From an uncultured Desulfobacter sp. (GTDB lineage Bacteria > Desulfobacterota > Desulfobacteria > Desulfobacterales > Desulfobacteraceae), in the NCBI RefSeq assembly GCF_963677125.1, contig NZ_OY781882.1, positions 5,354,501 to 5,418,500 of the forward strand: a DNA stretch of 64,000 nt, read 5' to 3'. Of this stretch, positions 10,501 to 18,672 are shown in pieces. Each line of letters begins with the position of its first letter. Within the stretch, counting starts at the first letter, position 1. The translations under genes and the position numbers were made by a program. The notes under the pieces were generated by a model that did no database searches, was not told the DNA's origin, and saw only the letters and a list, made by a program, of their open reading frames with translations.

Positions 10501-10971
10501 TTTGATAACCTCTTGCAGGTCCTGGTTAACCCGGACCAGAAAATCAATGGTGCTTTCCGGTTTGCGGCTGATTTGGGAAAGATAGGCCTTAAACTTACTG
10601 CCCACGCGGGTTTTTTGCAAAAAGGGCCCCAGATCTTTTTTGACCTCTGATGAATATTTAAATGGATATTCCCGGGCATACTCTTCCAGAAAAAAATCAA
10701 AGGGGTTGATGGTGACCATTTCTGCAACAAGATCCACAACAATGGAAAAATGATCGGTCCTTTCCTGGAAATTAAGCCTGGACAGATAGTTGGAAAAAGG
10801 ATCCTGCTGCCAGTTGATAAAGTGGTCATCCGGTAACACCGTCTGGTTATAGCTTAGAATCGGGGTCCGGCAGTGGGGGGCGGGCCGCAACCGGATCACC
10901 TGGGGACCTAATTTAATTTTGCGGTCATATGCATAATCGGTCTTGTGATACAAGGCCACTTGAATTGCCAT
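7585..10971 (-). CDS. Transglutaminase-like protein fused to DUF2126 domain
   Basis: This is a large two-part cytoplasmic protein (1128 residues). The first 300 residues are a bacterial transglutaminase-like N-domain plus cysteine-protease core: Cys in GSCRDSAWLL, His in DLHAWVEVF and Asp in VGLDPTSG. The remainder is the DUF2126 (COG4196) region, beginning near TMGGEPTFVSATD and running to the C-terminus. The family is known from comparative genomics to travel with a circularly permuted ATP-grasp ligase and an alpha-E protein, exactly as here. It is the last gene of that operon, 36 bases after the alpha-E gene. A role in peptide cleavage or transfer in a ligase system is proposed for the family; the substrate is unknown. 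Confidence 0.9.
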   Translation of the reverse strand: MAIQVALYHKTDYAYDRKIKLGPQVIRLRPAPHCRTPILSYNQTVLPDDHFINWQQDPFSNYLSRLNFQERTDHFSIVVDLVAEMVTINPFDFFLEEYAREYPFKYSSEVKKDLGPFLQKTRVGSKFKAYLSQISRKPESTIDFLVRVNQDLQEVIKYNIRMEPNVQTCEQTLTKMSGSCRDSAWLLVNILRHLGLASRFVSGYLIQLAADVKSLEGPSGPEQDFTDLHAWVEVFLPGAGWVGLDPTSGLLAGEGHIPLACTPFPQSAAPVTGGLEKCEVEFAHTMRVTRIHEDPRSTKPYPEEIWAKIHDLGFRVDEEIKKENITLTMGGEPTFVSATDMDADEWNTAAVGPTKKIKSMELLQRLRSKWAPGSLLHIGQGKWYPGESLPRWALGCYWRKDGTPLWHDPSLLADDTKDYGFGPAHAQALMQTVTQVLGVDEQYIIPAYEDVFHWLLKEQRLPINVTPEDSRLKDPEERARMARVFEQGIGAVTGFVLPIKKGSWKSCAWELRAGNLFLTPGDSPMGLRLPLDSLPWISPKKYPHVVEEDPMGIHGPFPDPLTSNEDKERLRQLAEAKDDQQHIPGKPETETRDDVKSQSLDRASDTGETEPVIRTALCIQPRDGRLYVFMPPMASATDYFELIAAVEQAAKATGYPVIIEGYTPPFDHRINVLNVTPDPGVIEVNIHPATTWGQMVDVTCELYEEARQSGLGTEKFMLDGRHSGTGGGNHIVMGGPSPGQSPWLARPDLLRSFLTFWNNHPSLSFLFSGLFMGPTSQSPRIDEARHDTLDELDIAFAELDNQMSSYQSNYLPGSDISLPCPPWLVDRLFRHLLTDLTGNTHRAEFCIDKLYSPDSASGRLGLLEFRSFEMPPHARMSLAQQLLLRIFMLKFWKTPYKEKLVRWGTTLHDKFMLPFYVRQDFCDVLDILRRDGYDLTPECFHPHFEFRFPFIGKVCHAGVEMELRTAIEPWHVLGEEPGGGGTARYVDSSLERLQIKITGMTDDRYQVLCNGRPVPFHPTEVNAQFVAGIRYRAWQPPSCLHPTIGVHTPLVFDLVDTWSMRSVGGCTYHAFHPGGRGYDIFPINSLEAEGRRISRFRDIGHTPGPLSSIPNEPLNPRFPYTLDLRTRY

Positions 10972-11007
10972 AGATGTAAATGCTCCTTAAAAGATGGATC
11001 TGGTTCG

Positions 11008-11991
11008 TTACTGGACTTGGATGGATGTTTGTTCCATCTGGTTGTCCGGCATTTTGAAAAAAGCCTCGCTGATGTCAATACCCACCTGGTTGATTTTTGT
11101 TTGCAGATCGTCAAGGTACTCATGCATGCCTGCAGAAATGACATCATCAATATCTGAATAATACAGGTCTGCGCATAACCTGCCCAGGCTTTTTTCCGCA
11201 GGATTATGTACGGCATTTCTAGGGGTATCGGTGATTTTGTTCAGGGCCCATTTGGCATTTGTCAGGCAGCAATGGATGGATCTGGGAAAGTTCGGATCAA
11301 AGATTAGAAAGTCGCATACCTGTTTGGGGACGATCCGGTGGAATTGTTTTCGATAGATTTCCAATCCGGAGGTGGATTTAAGCACGGCACCCCATTGGAT
11401 CACGTCGTAGGGGGAGTTGACGTTTTCGGGCGTGGGTAGCAGCATAAAGTATTTAACGTCCAGTATCCGGGATGTCTTATCTGCCCGTTCGAGAAATTGG
11501 CCGAGCAAAGCGAAATGAAAGGCCTCCCCCCGGGATATGGTGCCCTGCAACAGGCCTGTGAACATATGGCCTAAGGCTGTAATATCTTTAAAAAAACGGT
11601 GGGGATCCTTGTTGGCCGCTCCATTTTTAGTCGCATCCTTGAGCAGAAGGTAAGAGCGATTAATCTGTTCCCACATGGTCGATGAGATGATCTCCCTGAC
11701 ACTTCGCGCATTTTCCCTGGCCGCAGCCACACAGGATATGATGGAGTTGCCGTATTCCCGGTCCAGGGCCAGGAACTGGATCACATTTTCTCTGGAATAA
11801 TCTGTGCCGTAGCGCTTTTCAAATATTTCATGGTCGCCTGTGGTCATCACCAGAGGTTGCCAGGCACTGGAAATCTCCGGCGCCATATCCAGGGACAGGT
11901 TAAGGTTTACATTAATAAAACGAGCGATATTTTCAGCTCTTTCAATATAACGGGTCATCCAGTAGATGGAATCTGCAACACGGCTTAGCAT
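11008..11991 (-). CDS. Alpha-E domain protein
   Basis: This all-helical protein of 327 residues belongs to the alpha-E (DUF403, COG2307) family. It starts with the family signature MLSRVADSIYWMTRYIERAE, and the same motif recurs in the fusion protein at 55.4 kb (SRVADNMLWLGRYMERTE). The family has no proven activity but occurs almost only beside circularly permuted ATP-grasp enzymes and transglutaminases, and is thought to be a partner or scaffold of the ligase. It is the middle gene of the 13.6-7.6 kb operon. GGAGATACC precedes the start. Confidence 0.9.
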   Translation of the reverse strand: MLSRVADSIYWMTRYIERAENIARFINVNLNLSLDMAPEISSAWQPLVMTTGDHEIFEKRYGTDYSRENVIQFLALDREYGNSIISCVAAARENARSVREIISSTMWEQINRSYLLLKDATKNGAANKDPHRFFKDITALGHMFTGLLQGTISRGEAFHFALLGQFLERADKTSRILDVKYFMLLPTPENVNSPYDVIQWGAVLKSTSGLEIYRKQFHRIVPKQVCDFLIFDPNFPRSIHCCLTNAKWALNKITDTPRNAVHNPAEKSLGRLCADLYYSDIDDVISAGMHEYLDDLQTKINQVGIDISEAFFKMPDNQMEQTSIQVQ

Positions 11992-12027
11992 GGTATCTCC
12001 TAATTTTTACCACCTCAATCGTTAATA

Positions 12028-12172
12028 TAGTGTCTGAACGAAAATCTGGAAATTTTGCCGAGTACAAGGCGGGTAAAAATTTTAACCACAGACATATATC
12101 GAATATTTCGAGGATTAAAATTTTTACCCAACGAAGTCATCGGCAAAATTTACGGTTTTCGTTTGGGCACTA
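12028..12172. mobile_element. Palindromic MITE-like element, copy 1
   Basis: This 145-bp imperfect palindrome starts TAGTGTCTGAACGAAAA and ends in the inverse TTTTCGTTTGGGCACTA. Further inner arms pair as well: AAATTTTGCCGA with TCGGCAAAATTT, and GGTAAAAATTTTAA with TTAAAATTTTTACC. A near-identical copy lies at 41122-41265. It has no coding capacity, so it would be a non-autonomous element moved by a transposase elsewhere. It sits inside the ATP-grasp/alpha-E operon, and its terminal CTA provides the TAG stop codon of the upstream ATP-grasp gene. I see no clear target duplication. Confidence 0.75.
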
Positions 12173-13615
12173 ATCTAAAACCCAGGAGTCCTTGGTCCCC
12201 CCACCCTGGGACGAATTCACCACCAAAGATCCCTTCTTCAATGCCACTCGCGTCAGTCCGCCGGGAAGCACATAAATATCCTCGCCGTAAAGGACGTAGG
12301 GGCGAAGGTCCACATGGCGTCCCTCAAAATGGTCCCCGACAATGGTGGGTACCTGGGAAAGACTGATGGTGGGCTGGGCAATATAGGTTCTGGGATTTGC
12401 TTTGATACGGCGTGCAAACTCTTCTCGCTCGGCCTTGTCTGCGTGGGGGCCGATCATCATACCGTATCCGCCGCTTTCATTGGCCGCCTTGACCACAAAT
12501 TTATCCAGGTTCTCAAGCACATGGGCGCGGTCCTTGTCATCCCAGCACACATAGGTAGGCACATTGGGCAAAATGGGGTCTTCCCCCAGGTAGTATTTTA
12601 TGATTTTAGGTACATACGCGTACACGGCCTTGTCGTCCGCCACGCCGGTTCCCGGCGCGTTGGCCATGGCCACCCGGCCCTTGAAATAGGCCGACATAAT
12701 ACCCGGAATCCCAAGCATGGAATCGGACCGGAATACCTTGGGATCAATGAAATCATCATCAATGCGGCGATATAGAACCTCAATGGGGGAGAGCCCCTTG
12801 GTGGTCCGCATATACACCTGATCGTCGGACACCACAAGGTCCTGGCCTTCCACCAATTCAATACCCATCTGCTGGGCAAGAAATGAATGTTCAAAATACG
12901 CCGAATTATACCGCCCCGGGGTCAGCACACCGATGGTGTGGCTGGAACCTGTGGGCGGCAAAAGATTTTCAAGGGTGGCCAGCAGCTTGTGGGGATATTC
13001 ATCCACGGCCCGAACCCGGGAGCTTGCAAAAACTTCGGGAAACGTGCGTTTCAAGACCTGCCGGTTTTCAAGCACATAGGATACACCGGATGGGCAGCGC
13101 AGGTTGTCCTCAAGGACGTAATATTTGCCGTCCGTATCCCGGATCAGATCCGTTCCCGTGACATGACACCAGATGCCTTTGGGTGGGGTAAACCCTTCCA
13201 TCTGCTTGCGGTAAGCCGCACAAGACATGATCAGGTCTTGAGGGACCACCTTGTCTTTAATGATTTTTTTATCATGATAGATATCTTCAAGGAACAAGTT
13301 GAGGGCATGGATACGCTGCTGCAGGCCCTTTTCGATTTGCTGCCACTCCCTGCCGTCAATGATTCTGGGGATAATGTCAAAGGGCAGAATTTTTTCTGTT
13401 CCTTCCTCACTTCCATATACATTAAACGTGTTGCCTAACTGTAAAAGTGAGGTTTCCGCAGACTGTTGTTTTACAAGCAGCGCATTTTCCGGCAGAGACT
13501 CTATTTGATCTACAAGCTTTTTGGCGCCATCCCTGACAGTGCCGTCCTTGTGGAAGAGTTCATCATAATATTCTGTCGGCTTATAATTTGAAAATTTCAT
13601 GATCGGCTCCAACAA
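12170..13615 (-). CDS. Circularly permuted ATP-grasp ligase-type protein
   Basis: This 481-residue protein is of the circularly permuted ATP-grasp family (COG2308). Family members are predicted to use ATP to form amide/peptide bonds through an acyl-phosphate. Visible signatures include NLRCPSGVSYVLENR, the segment VLTPGRYNSAYFEHSFLAQQMG, VVKAANESGGYGMMIGP (nucleotide-binding lysine and glycine loop) and SSQGGGTKDSWVLD at the C-terminus. ATG 13615 starts the three-gene operon (ATP-grasp, alpha-E, transglutaminase-DUF2126). The stop codon lies in the palindromic element. The second copy at 53.8 kb is fused to its alpha-E partner. The in vivo substrate is unknown. Confidence 0.92.
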   Translation of the reverse strand: MLEPIMKFSNYKPTEYYDELFHKDGTVRDGAKKLVDQIESLPENALLVKQQSAETSLLQLGNTFNVYGSEEGTEKILPFDIIPRIIDGREWQQIEKGLQQRIHALNLFLEDIYHDKKIIKDKVVPQDLIMSCAAYRKQMEGFTPPKGIWCHVTGTDLIRDTDGKYYVLEDNLRCPSGVSYVLENRQVLKRTFPEVFASSRVRAVDEYPHKLLATLENLLPPTGSSHTIGVLTPGRYNSAYFEHSFLAQQMGIELVEGQDLVVSDDQVYMRTTKGLSPIEVLYRRIDDDFIDPKVFRSDSMLGIPGIMSAYFKGRVAMANAPGTGVADDKAVYAYVPKIIKYYLGEDPILPNVPTYVCWDDKDRAHVLENLDKFVVKAANESGGYGMMIGPHADKAEREEFARRIKANPRTYIAQPTISLSQVPTIVGDHFEGRHVDLRPYVLYGEDIYVLPGGLTRVALKKGSLVVNSSQGGGTKDSWVLD

Positions 13616-14075
13616 TTTTCATATACAGGCTCCAGGTTGTCCAAGGGGTGTTCAGTGTAAACTGCACCTTTGTCGTTTTTTTTGAAGTATAAATTTTTTT
13701 CAACATTCTTGTCTGTTTGTTTGTCGTGAAAATACCGACTCAGCAATTGGAGCCGGAATACCTATTCTATTTTCAACCGTTTTACAATAGTTTTTTATTG
13801 AAAATTAAAATAAGCATAAAATGTGCCTTTTTGTTTTAAAAAAAGTTATAAAAATAATTTTAAAAAATTGTATTGAAAATAAAAGGGTTACATGTTGAGC
13901 AACGATGAGAGATTAAAGCGAGTATCGTATTCTGCACAATAAATAAAAAAACAAATTTGTGTTTTTATCGCGCAAATAGAACTAAAAACGTAATTATCAG
14001 TATTGTCAGAATCTATAAAAAAACTATCTAAATTTAATGAATATATCGTTTTAACTGTATTGGAATATTTCTATA
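13616..14075. other. AT-rich non-coding region upstream of the ATP-grasp operon
   Basis: These 460 bases are much more AT-rich than the genes around them and hold no convincing frame. They must contain the promoter of the minus-strand ATP-grasp operon and the end of the XRE-regulator transcript. I could not single out a strong -35/-10 pair or a hairpin terminator here. Confidence 0.4.
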
Positions 14076-15215
14076 TTACAATTCTGCAATAATGCGGCCG
14101 GTATCTGAGGTTTCATAGCCGGGTAGACAGGCCAGTTCCTCTCTGAATGCCCGGGTCTGGATGATATCCAGAGCTGCCGCAACACCAGGGTGAGTCATTA
14201 GGTCTGAAGGGATGACAAGATCACAACGGACATGGGAAAGGGGGATGAAATCCAATCCATGGGTCACGGCCACGGCCCGCAATCCCAGGGCGGCATCACA
14301 GACGTCATGGCGTACGGCCTGGGCACCCTGGGCATGGCTGTACGCCAGGTAGTCGTATCCCTGTATTGCCGTTGCAGGAATGTTTTTTTCTTGAAGCAAA
14401 TCATCCAGCAGACTGCGAAGGGCAGCACCTTCTTCGCGGTTGATGAGGCTGACATCACTGCGTGCCAGGTCAGCAACGCCAATAATCCCTTTGGGGTTCC
14501 CAGGGGCCACCAACAGCCCCTCTTCAAAGGCCGAAAAAGCAATCAGAATGCCTGAGATATCTTTCATTTTCTGGGAGACCAGAAATTTGTTCCCATCATT
14601 ACCACCGCCCCGGGTATGCATGTGGGTTCCTGCGATATGGGCCTGGCCTGAGGCCACCCGTGTGACCGCCATTTGACTGGAGGCGAATCTGACCATCAGA
14701 CCTGCATGCCCCGGGGTCTCGCGAACCCGGTGGCCCAGGACGGAGAAGGCGGGATCACAGCCTAAAAGCAGGGCTGTGGACGAAACCCGCTCCTCGGGCA
14801 ATAATATCTTTGCCCTGGTCTGCCCCGGTTCAAGCAGGGCGTCTGCAGCACCCATGTCCTCCATCCTGGCATGGGTGCCCACAAGGGGGTATGCAAAGTG
14901 GCGATCCCGGACCTTGGCGATGTTGACCCGGGGGCCCCAGGCATGTTCTTGGTCCACCAGGACCACATCCCTGGCCTGACCCGGCGCCTGATAAAAAATA
15001 TCCTCCACCCGGCAGCCCAGCACCTGGGCCATGGCAAGGGCAACACCGGTGTTGGGCAGGTAACGGCCGGCTTCAATATCATAAACAGCCTGGCGCTTGA
15101 TACCCACAAGACCGGCAAGTTCAGACTGGGTCATTTTTTTTTGTGTCCGCAACTCTTTGAGGCGGCAGGAAACACTTACTGTACGGTTTGATGTTTTGGC
15201 CATGGCACTATTCAC
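14076..15215 (-). CDS. XRE-type regulator with periplasmic-binding-protein-like sensor domain
   Basis: This 379-residue one-component transcription factor has an N-terminal XRE helix-turn-helix at about 17-72 (LKELRTQKKMTQSELAGLVGIKRQAVYDIEAG). The rest is a PBP-like domain (COG1910 type) related to molybdate/tungstate-binding proteins (e.g. GCDPAFSVLGHRV, GNPKGIIGVADLA). In relatives this architecture senses an oxyanion or molybdenum cofactor and controls transport or cofactor genes. That fits a window that also carries modA/modB at its far end, but it is an inference. The GTG at 15215 gives the listed length and ATG 15203 is an alternative; neither has a strong ribosome site. Paired operator-like repeats precede it. 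Confidence 0.8.
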   Translation of the reverse strand: MNSAMAKTSNRTVSVSCRLKELRTQKKMTQSELAGLVGIKRQAVYDIEAGRYLPNTGVALAMAQVLGCRVEDIFYQAPGQARDVVLVDQEHAWGPRVNIAKVRDRHFAYPLVGTHARMEDMGAADALLEPGQTRAKILLPEERVSSTALLLGCDPAFSVLGHRVRETPGHAGLMVRFASSQMAVTRVASGQAHIAGTHMHTRGGGNDGNKFLVSQKMKDISGILIAFSAFEEGLLVAPGNPKGIIGVADLARSDVSLINREEGAALRSLLDDLLQEKNIPATAIQGYDYLAYSHAQGAQAVRHDVCDAALGLRAVAVTHGLDFIPLSHVRCDLVIPSDLMTHPGVAAALDIIQTRAFREELACLPGYETSDTGRIIAEL

Positions 15216-15242
15216 TTAACACTTAAAATTTCAGGATAATAA

Positions 15243-15312
15243 ACTATAGCATAGAATATAGATGAAAAAAATAGTGCATTAATGACGTTAATAAAAATAA
15301 ATTGACGTTTAT
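15243..15312 (-). promoter_or_regulatory. Promoter and paired operator-like repeats of the XRE/PBP regulator gene
   Basis: On the minus strand a -10 TATAGT corresponds to plus 15243-15248. Upstream of it, AATGACGTTAAT (15281-15292) and ATTGACGTTTAT (15301-15312) are near-identical repeats exactly 20 bp, two helical turns, apart. The first also lies in the palindrome ATTAATGACGTTAAT. The layout suits a dimeric regulator such as the XRE protein itself or another activator. Confidence 0.4.
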
Positions 15313-15320
15313 GATACCGC

Positions 15321-16877
15321 TTAGGACGGCCCCGTGCCCCGGTGAATGTCAAGTTTGCGCATACGTGAGGCAAAGGTTGAGCGGTTGATGCCCGAGGCCT
15401 TTGCTGCCCAGGTGATATTCCAGTTAAATTTTTCCATGAGCGCTATGACATAGGCCTTTTCAAGATCCGGCCAGGTCATGGCGGAAATATCCCGCAGGCA
15501 TTGTGCGCCATTGGTTTGGGAATCTGAATTCATTAAATCCGGGTGCCCTGTGAGTCCATTCGAACTGGTGTTAAAAATATGTTCTGGCAGATCATCTGCT
15601 TTTATATCTTCATTGGGGACTGTCGCGATCAAATACCGGATCAGATTTTCCAGTTCCCGGATATTGCCAGGCCATGCATAGGCCACCAGATGCTGTTTAG
15701 CTTCAGCGGATAATTTTTTTTCGGAAATTGTTGCCTTTTTGCATTCCGTGTTTAGAAAATGCCGGGCCAGCAACGGAATGTCTTCTTTTCGTTCCCGCAA
15801 TGGCGGCAGGTGAACCGGTAATATGGACAGGCGGTAATACAGGTCTTGTCTGAATTGGTTTTCCCGGACCATCCCGACAAGGTCCTTATTGGTAGCGGCA
15901 ATGATTCTGACATTGATATACTGTACCCTGCTGGAGCCCAATGGTTTGATTTCATTTTTCTGCAGCACTCTCAGAAGTCCGGCTTGGGTACCCATGGGCA
16001 TATCCCCGATTTCGTCCAGAAACACTGTGCCGCCGTCAGCCGCTTCAAATAATCCTGCCCGGTCCCGGGTTGCGCCGGTGAATGCGCCTTTTTTATATCC
16101 GAACAATTCGCTTTCCAGAAGGGTTTCGGGAATGGCCGAACAGTTCTGGATCAGGAAGGGATAATCCCCTCTGGCGCTGGCTTTGTGCAGGCGTTCTGCC
16201 ACAAGTTCCTTGCCGGTGCCGCTTTCGCCTGTGATCAGTACATTGAAGTCGGTGTCTGCATAGCTTTTGACTAGCTCCATACTTGCGTGAAAAGCTTTGC
16301 TCTGACCAATAATGGTATTTTCAGTTTTAATCCTGGACAGGGTTGATGAAAGCCTTCGGTTTTTTTTCTGTTCCCTGGAATAACACATGGCATTCCATAG
16401 AGATATTGAGCAGACCTCAACCAGGGTTTGAAGCGGGGAAAGTTGTGAAGAATCCAGATTAAGATGAATGCCGTCCGGGTGGGTGTCAATGATCTGTACC
16501 GCCCCAAAGGCCTGTTTGTCTATCTGTAAGGGAAAACACAGGATGAGGCTGCTTTTTACAACGAAGGGGGCTTCCATCTCGCGGTTGTGGCGGCGGTCTG
16601 AGCCCGGCTTGGCAACGGTCATTTTACCGTTTTCAATGACCCAGCCCACAATGGAAGGCGCGCCTGCATCCAGGGAAACACCCACAATATCTTCGCTGTC
16701 AATGCCGGCAGCCTCAACACAGACGTAGGTTTCGCCCCGTTTGATCCAGATTGATCCCCGCCTGCCGTTCTGCATTTTCAGCAGGGCATTGAGGAATTTT
16801 TTTTGAAGAACTTCCGGGTCCAGTTCCCTGAACAGGTCATAGTACTCTTGGAATGATTCATCTATTTCATTGTGCAT
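15321..16877 (-). CDS. Sigma-54-dependent transcriptional activator with GAF sensor
   Basis: This 518-residue enhancer-binding protein opens promoters held by sigma-54 RNA polymerase. An N-terminal GAF-like ligand-sensing domain (about 1-170) precedes the AAA+ domain, which has Walker A GESGTGKE, the sigma-54 contact loop GAFTGA, Walker B VFLDEIGDM and the arginine-finger region. A Fis-type helix-turn-helix (AAKASGINRSTFASRMRKLDI) closes the protein. It is divergent from D-serine dehydratase with only 67 bases between, which suggests, but does not prove, that it controls that gene. I could not find a TGGCAC-N5-TTGC element in the gap. Confidence 0.93.
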   Translation of the reverse strand: MHNEIDESFQEYYDLFRELDPEVLQKKFLNALLKMQNGRRGSIWIKRGETYVCVEAAGIDSEDIVGVSLDAGAPSIVGWVIENGKMTVAKPGSDRRHNREMEAPFVVKSSLILCFPLQIDKQAFGAVQIIDTHPDGIHLNLDSSQLSPLQTLVEVCSISLWNAMCYSREQKKNRRLSSTLSRIKTENTIIGQSKAFHASMELVKSYADTDFNVLITGESGTGKELVAERLHKASARGDYPFLIQNCSAIPETLLESELFGYKKGAFTGATRDRAGLFEAADGGTVFLDEIGDMPMGTQAGLLRVLQKNEIKPLGSSRVQYINVRIIAATNKDLVGMVRENQFRQDLYYRLSILPVHLPPLRERKEDIPLLARHFLNTECKKATISEKKLSAEAKQHLVAYAWPGNIRELENLIRYLIATVPNEDIKADDLPEHIFNTSSNGLTGHPDLMNSDSQTNGAQCLRDISAMTWPDLEKAYVIALMEKFNWNITWAAKASGINRSTFASRMRKLDIHRGTGPS

Positions 16878-16944
16878 AAAAACAAGATCCTGTTAATATT
16901 AACCAATATATATCATATACAATCAAATACCGATATTTAAAATT

Positions 16945-18318
16945 ATGAGCGCTGGACGTATTGCAGGAAAAACCATTGAACAATGGCACAAGGCACTTCC
17001 TTTGATCAAAGAGATTATGGCAGGCAAAGAGGTGTTCTGGATAAATCCGGGGTACCGGTCCGCCGGCACCGCATTTAAATCCATTGTTTTGTCGTGCAAA
17101 GATGTGGCCGATGCACAAGCAAGGCTGGAACGGTTTGCCCCGTTTATTGCAAAGGTGTTTCCCCAGACTTGGGAAAATAACGGAATTATTGAATCGCCGT
17201 TGCGGCCAATTCCTAACATGGAGGAAAAACTCAATTTGCAGGGAAAGTTTCCTGTTTACGGAACACTTTTGCTTAAATGCGACAACCTGCTTGCCGTGTC
17301 CGGTTCCATCAAGGCACGGGGGGGGATCTATGAGGTGTTGAAAACCGCTGAGACCCTCGCGGTGGACAACGGGCTGCTTGACTTGGACGATGATTATTCA
17401 ATTTTTACAACGGACAAATTTAAACGGTTTTTTTCAAATTACGCCATTGCCGTTGGGTCAACCGGCAACCTGGGATTGAGCATCGGCATCATGGGTGCCG
17501 CGCTTGGGTTTAAGGTTGTTGTGCATATGTCCGCCGATGCCGCCCTTTGGAAAAAAGAGCGCTTAAGGCAATGCGGTGTTACGGTGGTTGAGTATGAAAC
17601 CGATTACAGCCGGGCTGTGGCAGCGGGACGCAAACAGGCCCGGTCTGATCCAAATATGCATTTCATCGATGATGAAAATTCTTTGGACTTGCTGTTAGGG
17701 TATGCTACGGCAGCCGGCCGTCTCAAAGATCAGTTTGATGCTTCGGGACGGGGGGTGGACCGGGCGCATCCCCTGTTTGTTTACCTGCCCTGCGGGGTGG
17801 GCGGTGCGCCCGGCGGGATAACCTTGGGGCTCAAGCTTGTTTTCGGTGATCATGTCCACTGTTTTTTTGCAGAACCCACAGCTTCCCCCTGTATGCTCAT
17901 CGGGCTTATGACAGGGCTTCACGACAAGATCAGCGTGCAGGATTTCGGGCTGTCCAATATCACGGATGCGGACGGCCTGGCCGTGGGCCGCCCCTCAGGC
18001 CTTGTGGGCAAAACCCTGGGCGCGTTGATCAGCGGTTCATATACGGTCACAGACAAAACCCTTTACCGCCTTTTGCACACCATGGCGGACCAGGAGTCCA
18101 TTTTTTTGGAGCCTTCAGCGGTTGCGGGCTTGTCCGGGCCCTGGGGGGTGTTGAATTCCTCCGAAGGCAAAAGCTATCTTCACAGACAGGGAATCGTTGA
18201 AAATATGGAAAGAGCCACCCACATCATCTGGGCCACGGGCGGGGGGATGGTGCCTGAGCCGGTGATGCAGTTATATTATAAAAAAGGGTCTATTTCACCG
18301 GCTCAGTGGTCGTATTGA
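16945..18318 (+). CDS. dsdA: D-serine dehydratase (D-serine ammonia-lyase)
   Basis: This pyridoxal-phosphate enzyme converts D-serine to pyruvate and ammonia. The 457 residues match DsdA in length. The Schiff-base lysine lies in SGSIKARGG (K123), and the glycine loop GSTGNLG binds the cofactor phosphate. PCGVGGAPGG and the C-terminal GGGMVPEP segment are also typical. ATG 16945 has only a weak ribosome site. The gene is transcribed alone, divergent from the sigma-54 activator. The related D-glutamate-type genes at 35.7-37.9 kb suggest that D-amino acids from peptidoglycan or sediment are used as substrates. Confidence 0.93.
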   Translation: MSAGRIAGKTIEQWHKALPLIKEIMAGKEVFWINPGYRSAGTAFKSIVLSCKDVADAQARLERFAPFIAKVFPQTWENNGIIESPLRPIPNMEEKLNLQGKFPVYGTLLLKCDNLLAVSGSIKARGGIYEVLKTAETLAVDNGLLDLDDDYSIFTTDKFKRFFSNYAIAVGSTGNLGLSIGIMGAALGFKVVVHMSADAALWKKERLRQCGVTVVEYETDYSRAVAAGRKQARSDPNMHFIDDENSLDLLLGYATAAGRLKDQFDASGRGVDRAHPLFVYLPCGVGGAPGGITLGLKLVFGDHVHCFFAEPTASPCMLIGLMTGLHDKISVQDFGLSNITDADGLAVGRPSGLVGKTLGALISGSYTVTDKTLYRLLHTMADQESIFLEPSAVAGLSGPWGVLNSSEGKSYLHRQGIVENMERATHIIWATGGGMVPEPVMQLYYKKGSISPAQWSY

Positions 18319-18354
18319 TGTTTTAATGACATGGCTGTTTCGTTAAAATTATTG

Positions 18355-18582
18355 CTATGATATTTTTTCAGGCTTGCATAACCGTTTGGTTTTATCTGAT
18401 AATCGTTTGCATTTTTGGCATGAATAGGTCAATTTCTGCATGACAGGTTTGCAAACCTGCTTGGCTTCAGTTGCCGATGCACCGCAATTTTTACAAACAT
18501 ATGCCTTTGATGCATCCGATGACATGCGCAAATGTTCTTTTTTCTTTTTACATGCTTTACAGGCCCTAAGTTTTTTTCCCAT
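18355..18582 (-). CDS. Small cysteine-rich zinc-ribbon protein
   Basis: This basic 75-residue protein has paired cysteine knuckles (CKACKK, CKNCGA, CQKCKR), the pattern of a double zinc ribbon, plus single cysteines near QVCKP and RLCKP. I do not recognise a characterised family; nucleic-acid or protein binding is plausible. GGAGGG lies seven bases before the ATG, so it is very likely expressed. It converges on dsdA and is followed upstream by yaaA in the same direction. Confidence 0.7.
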   Translation of the reverse strand: MGKKLRACKACKKKKEHLRMSSDASKAYVCKNCGASATEAKQVCKPVMQKLTYSCQKCKRLSDKTKRLCKPEKIS

Positions 18583-18672
18583 ACCGCATCCCTCCTCAAT
18601 AAATGAAATGCCAGATCAATATTTAAAAAATAGTACAGATCTTTGAAAAGTCTATTCTGTTTATTGCCTTTA

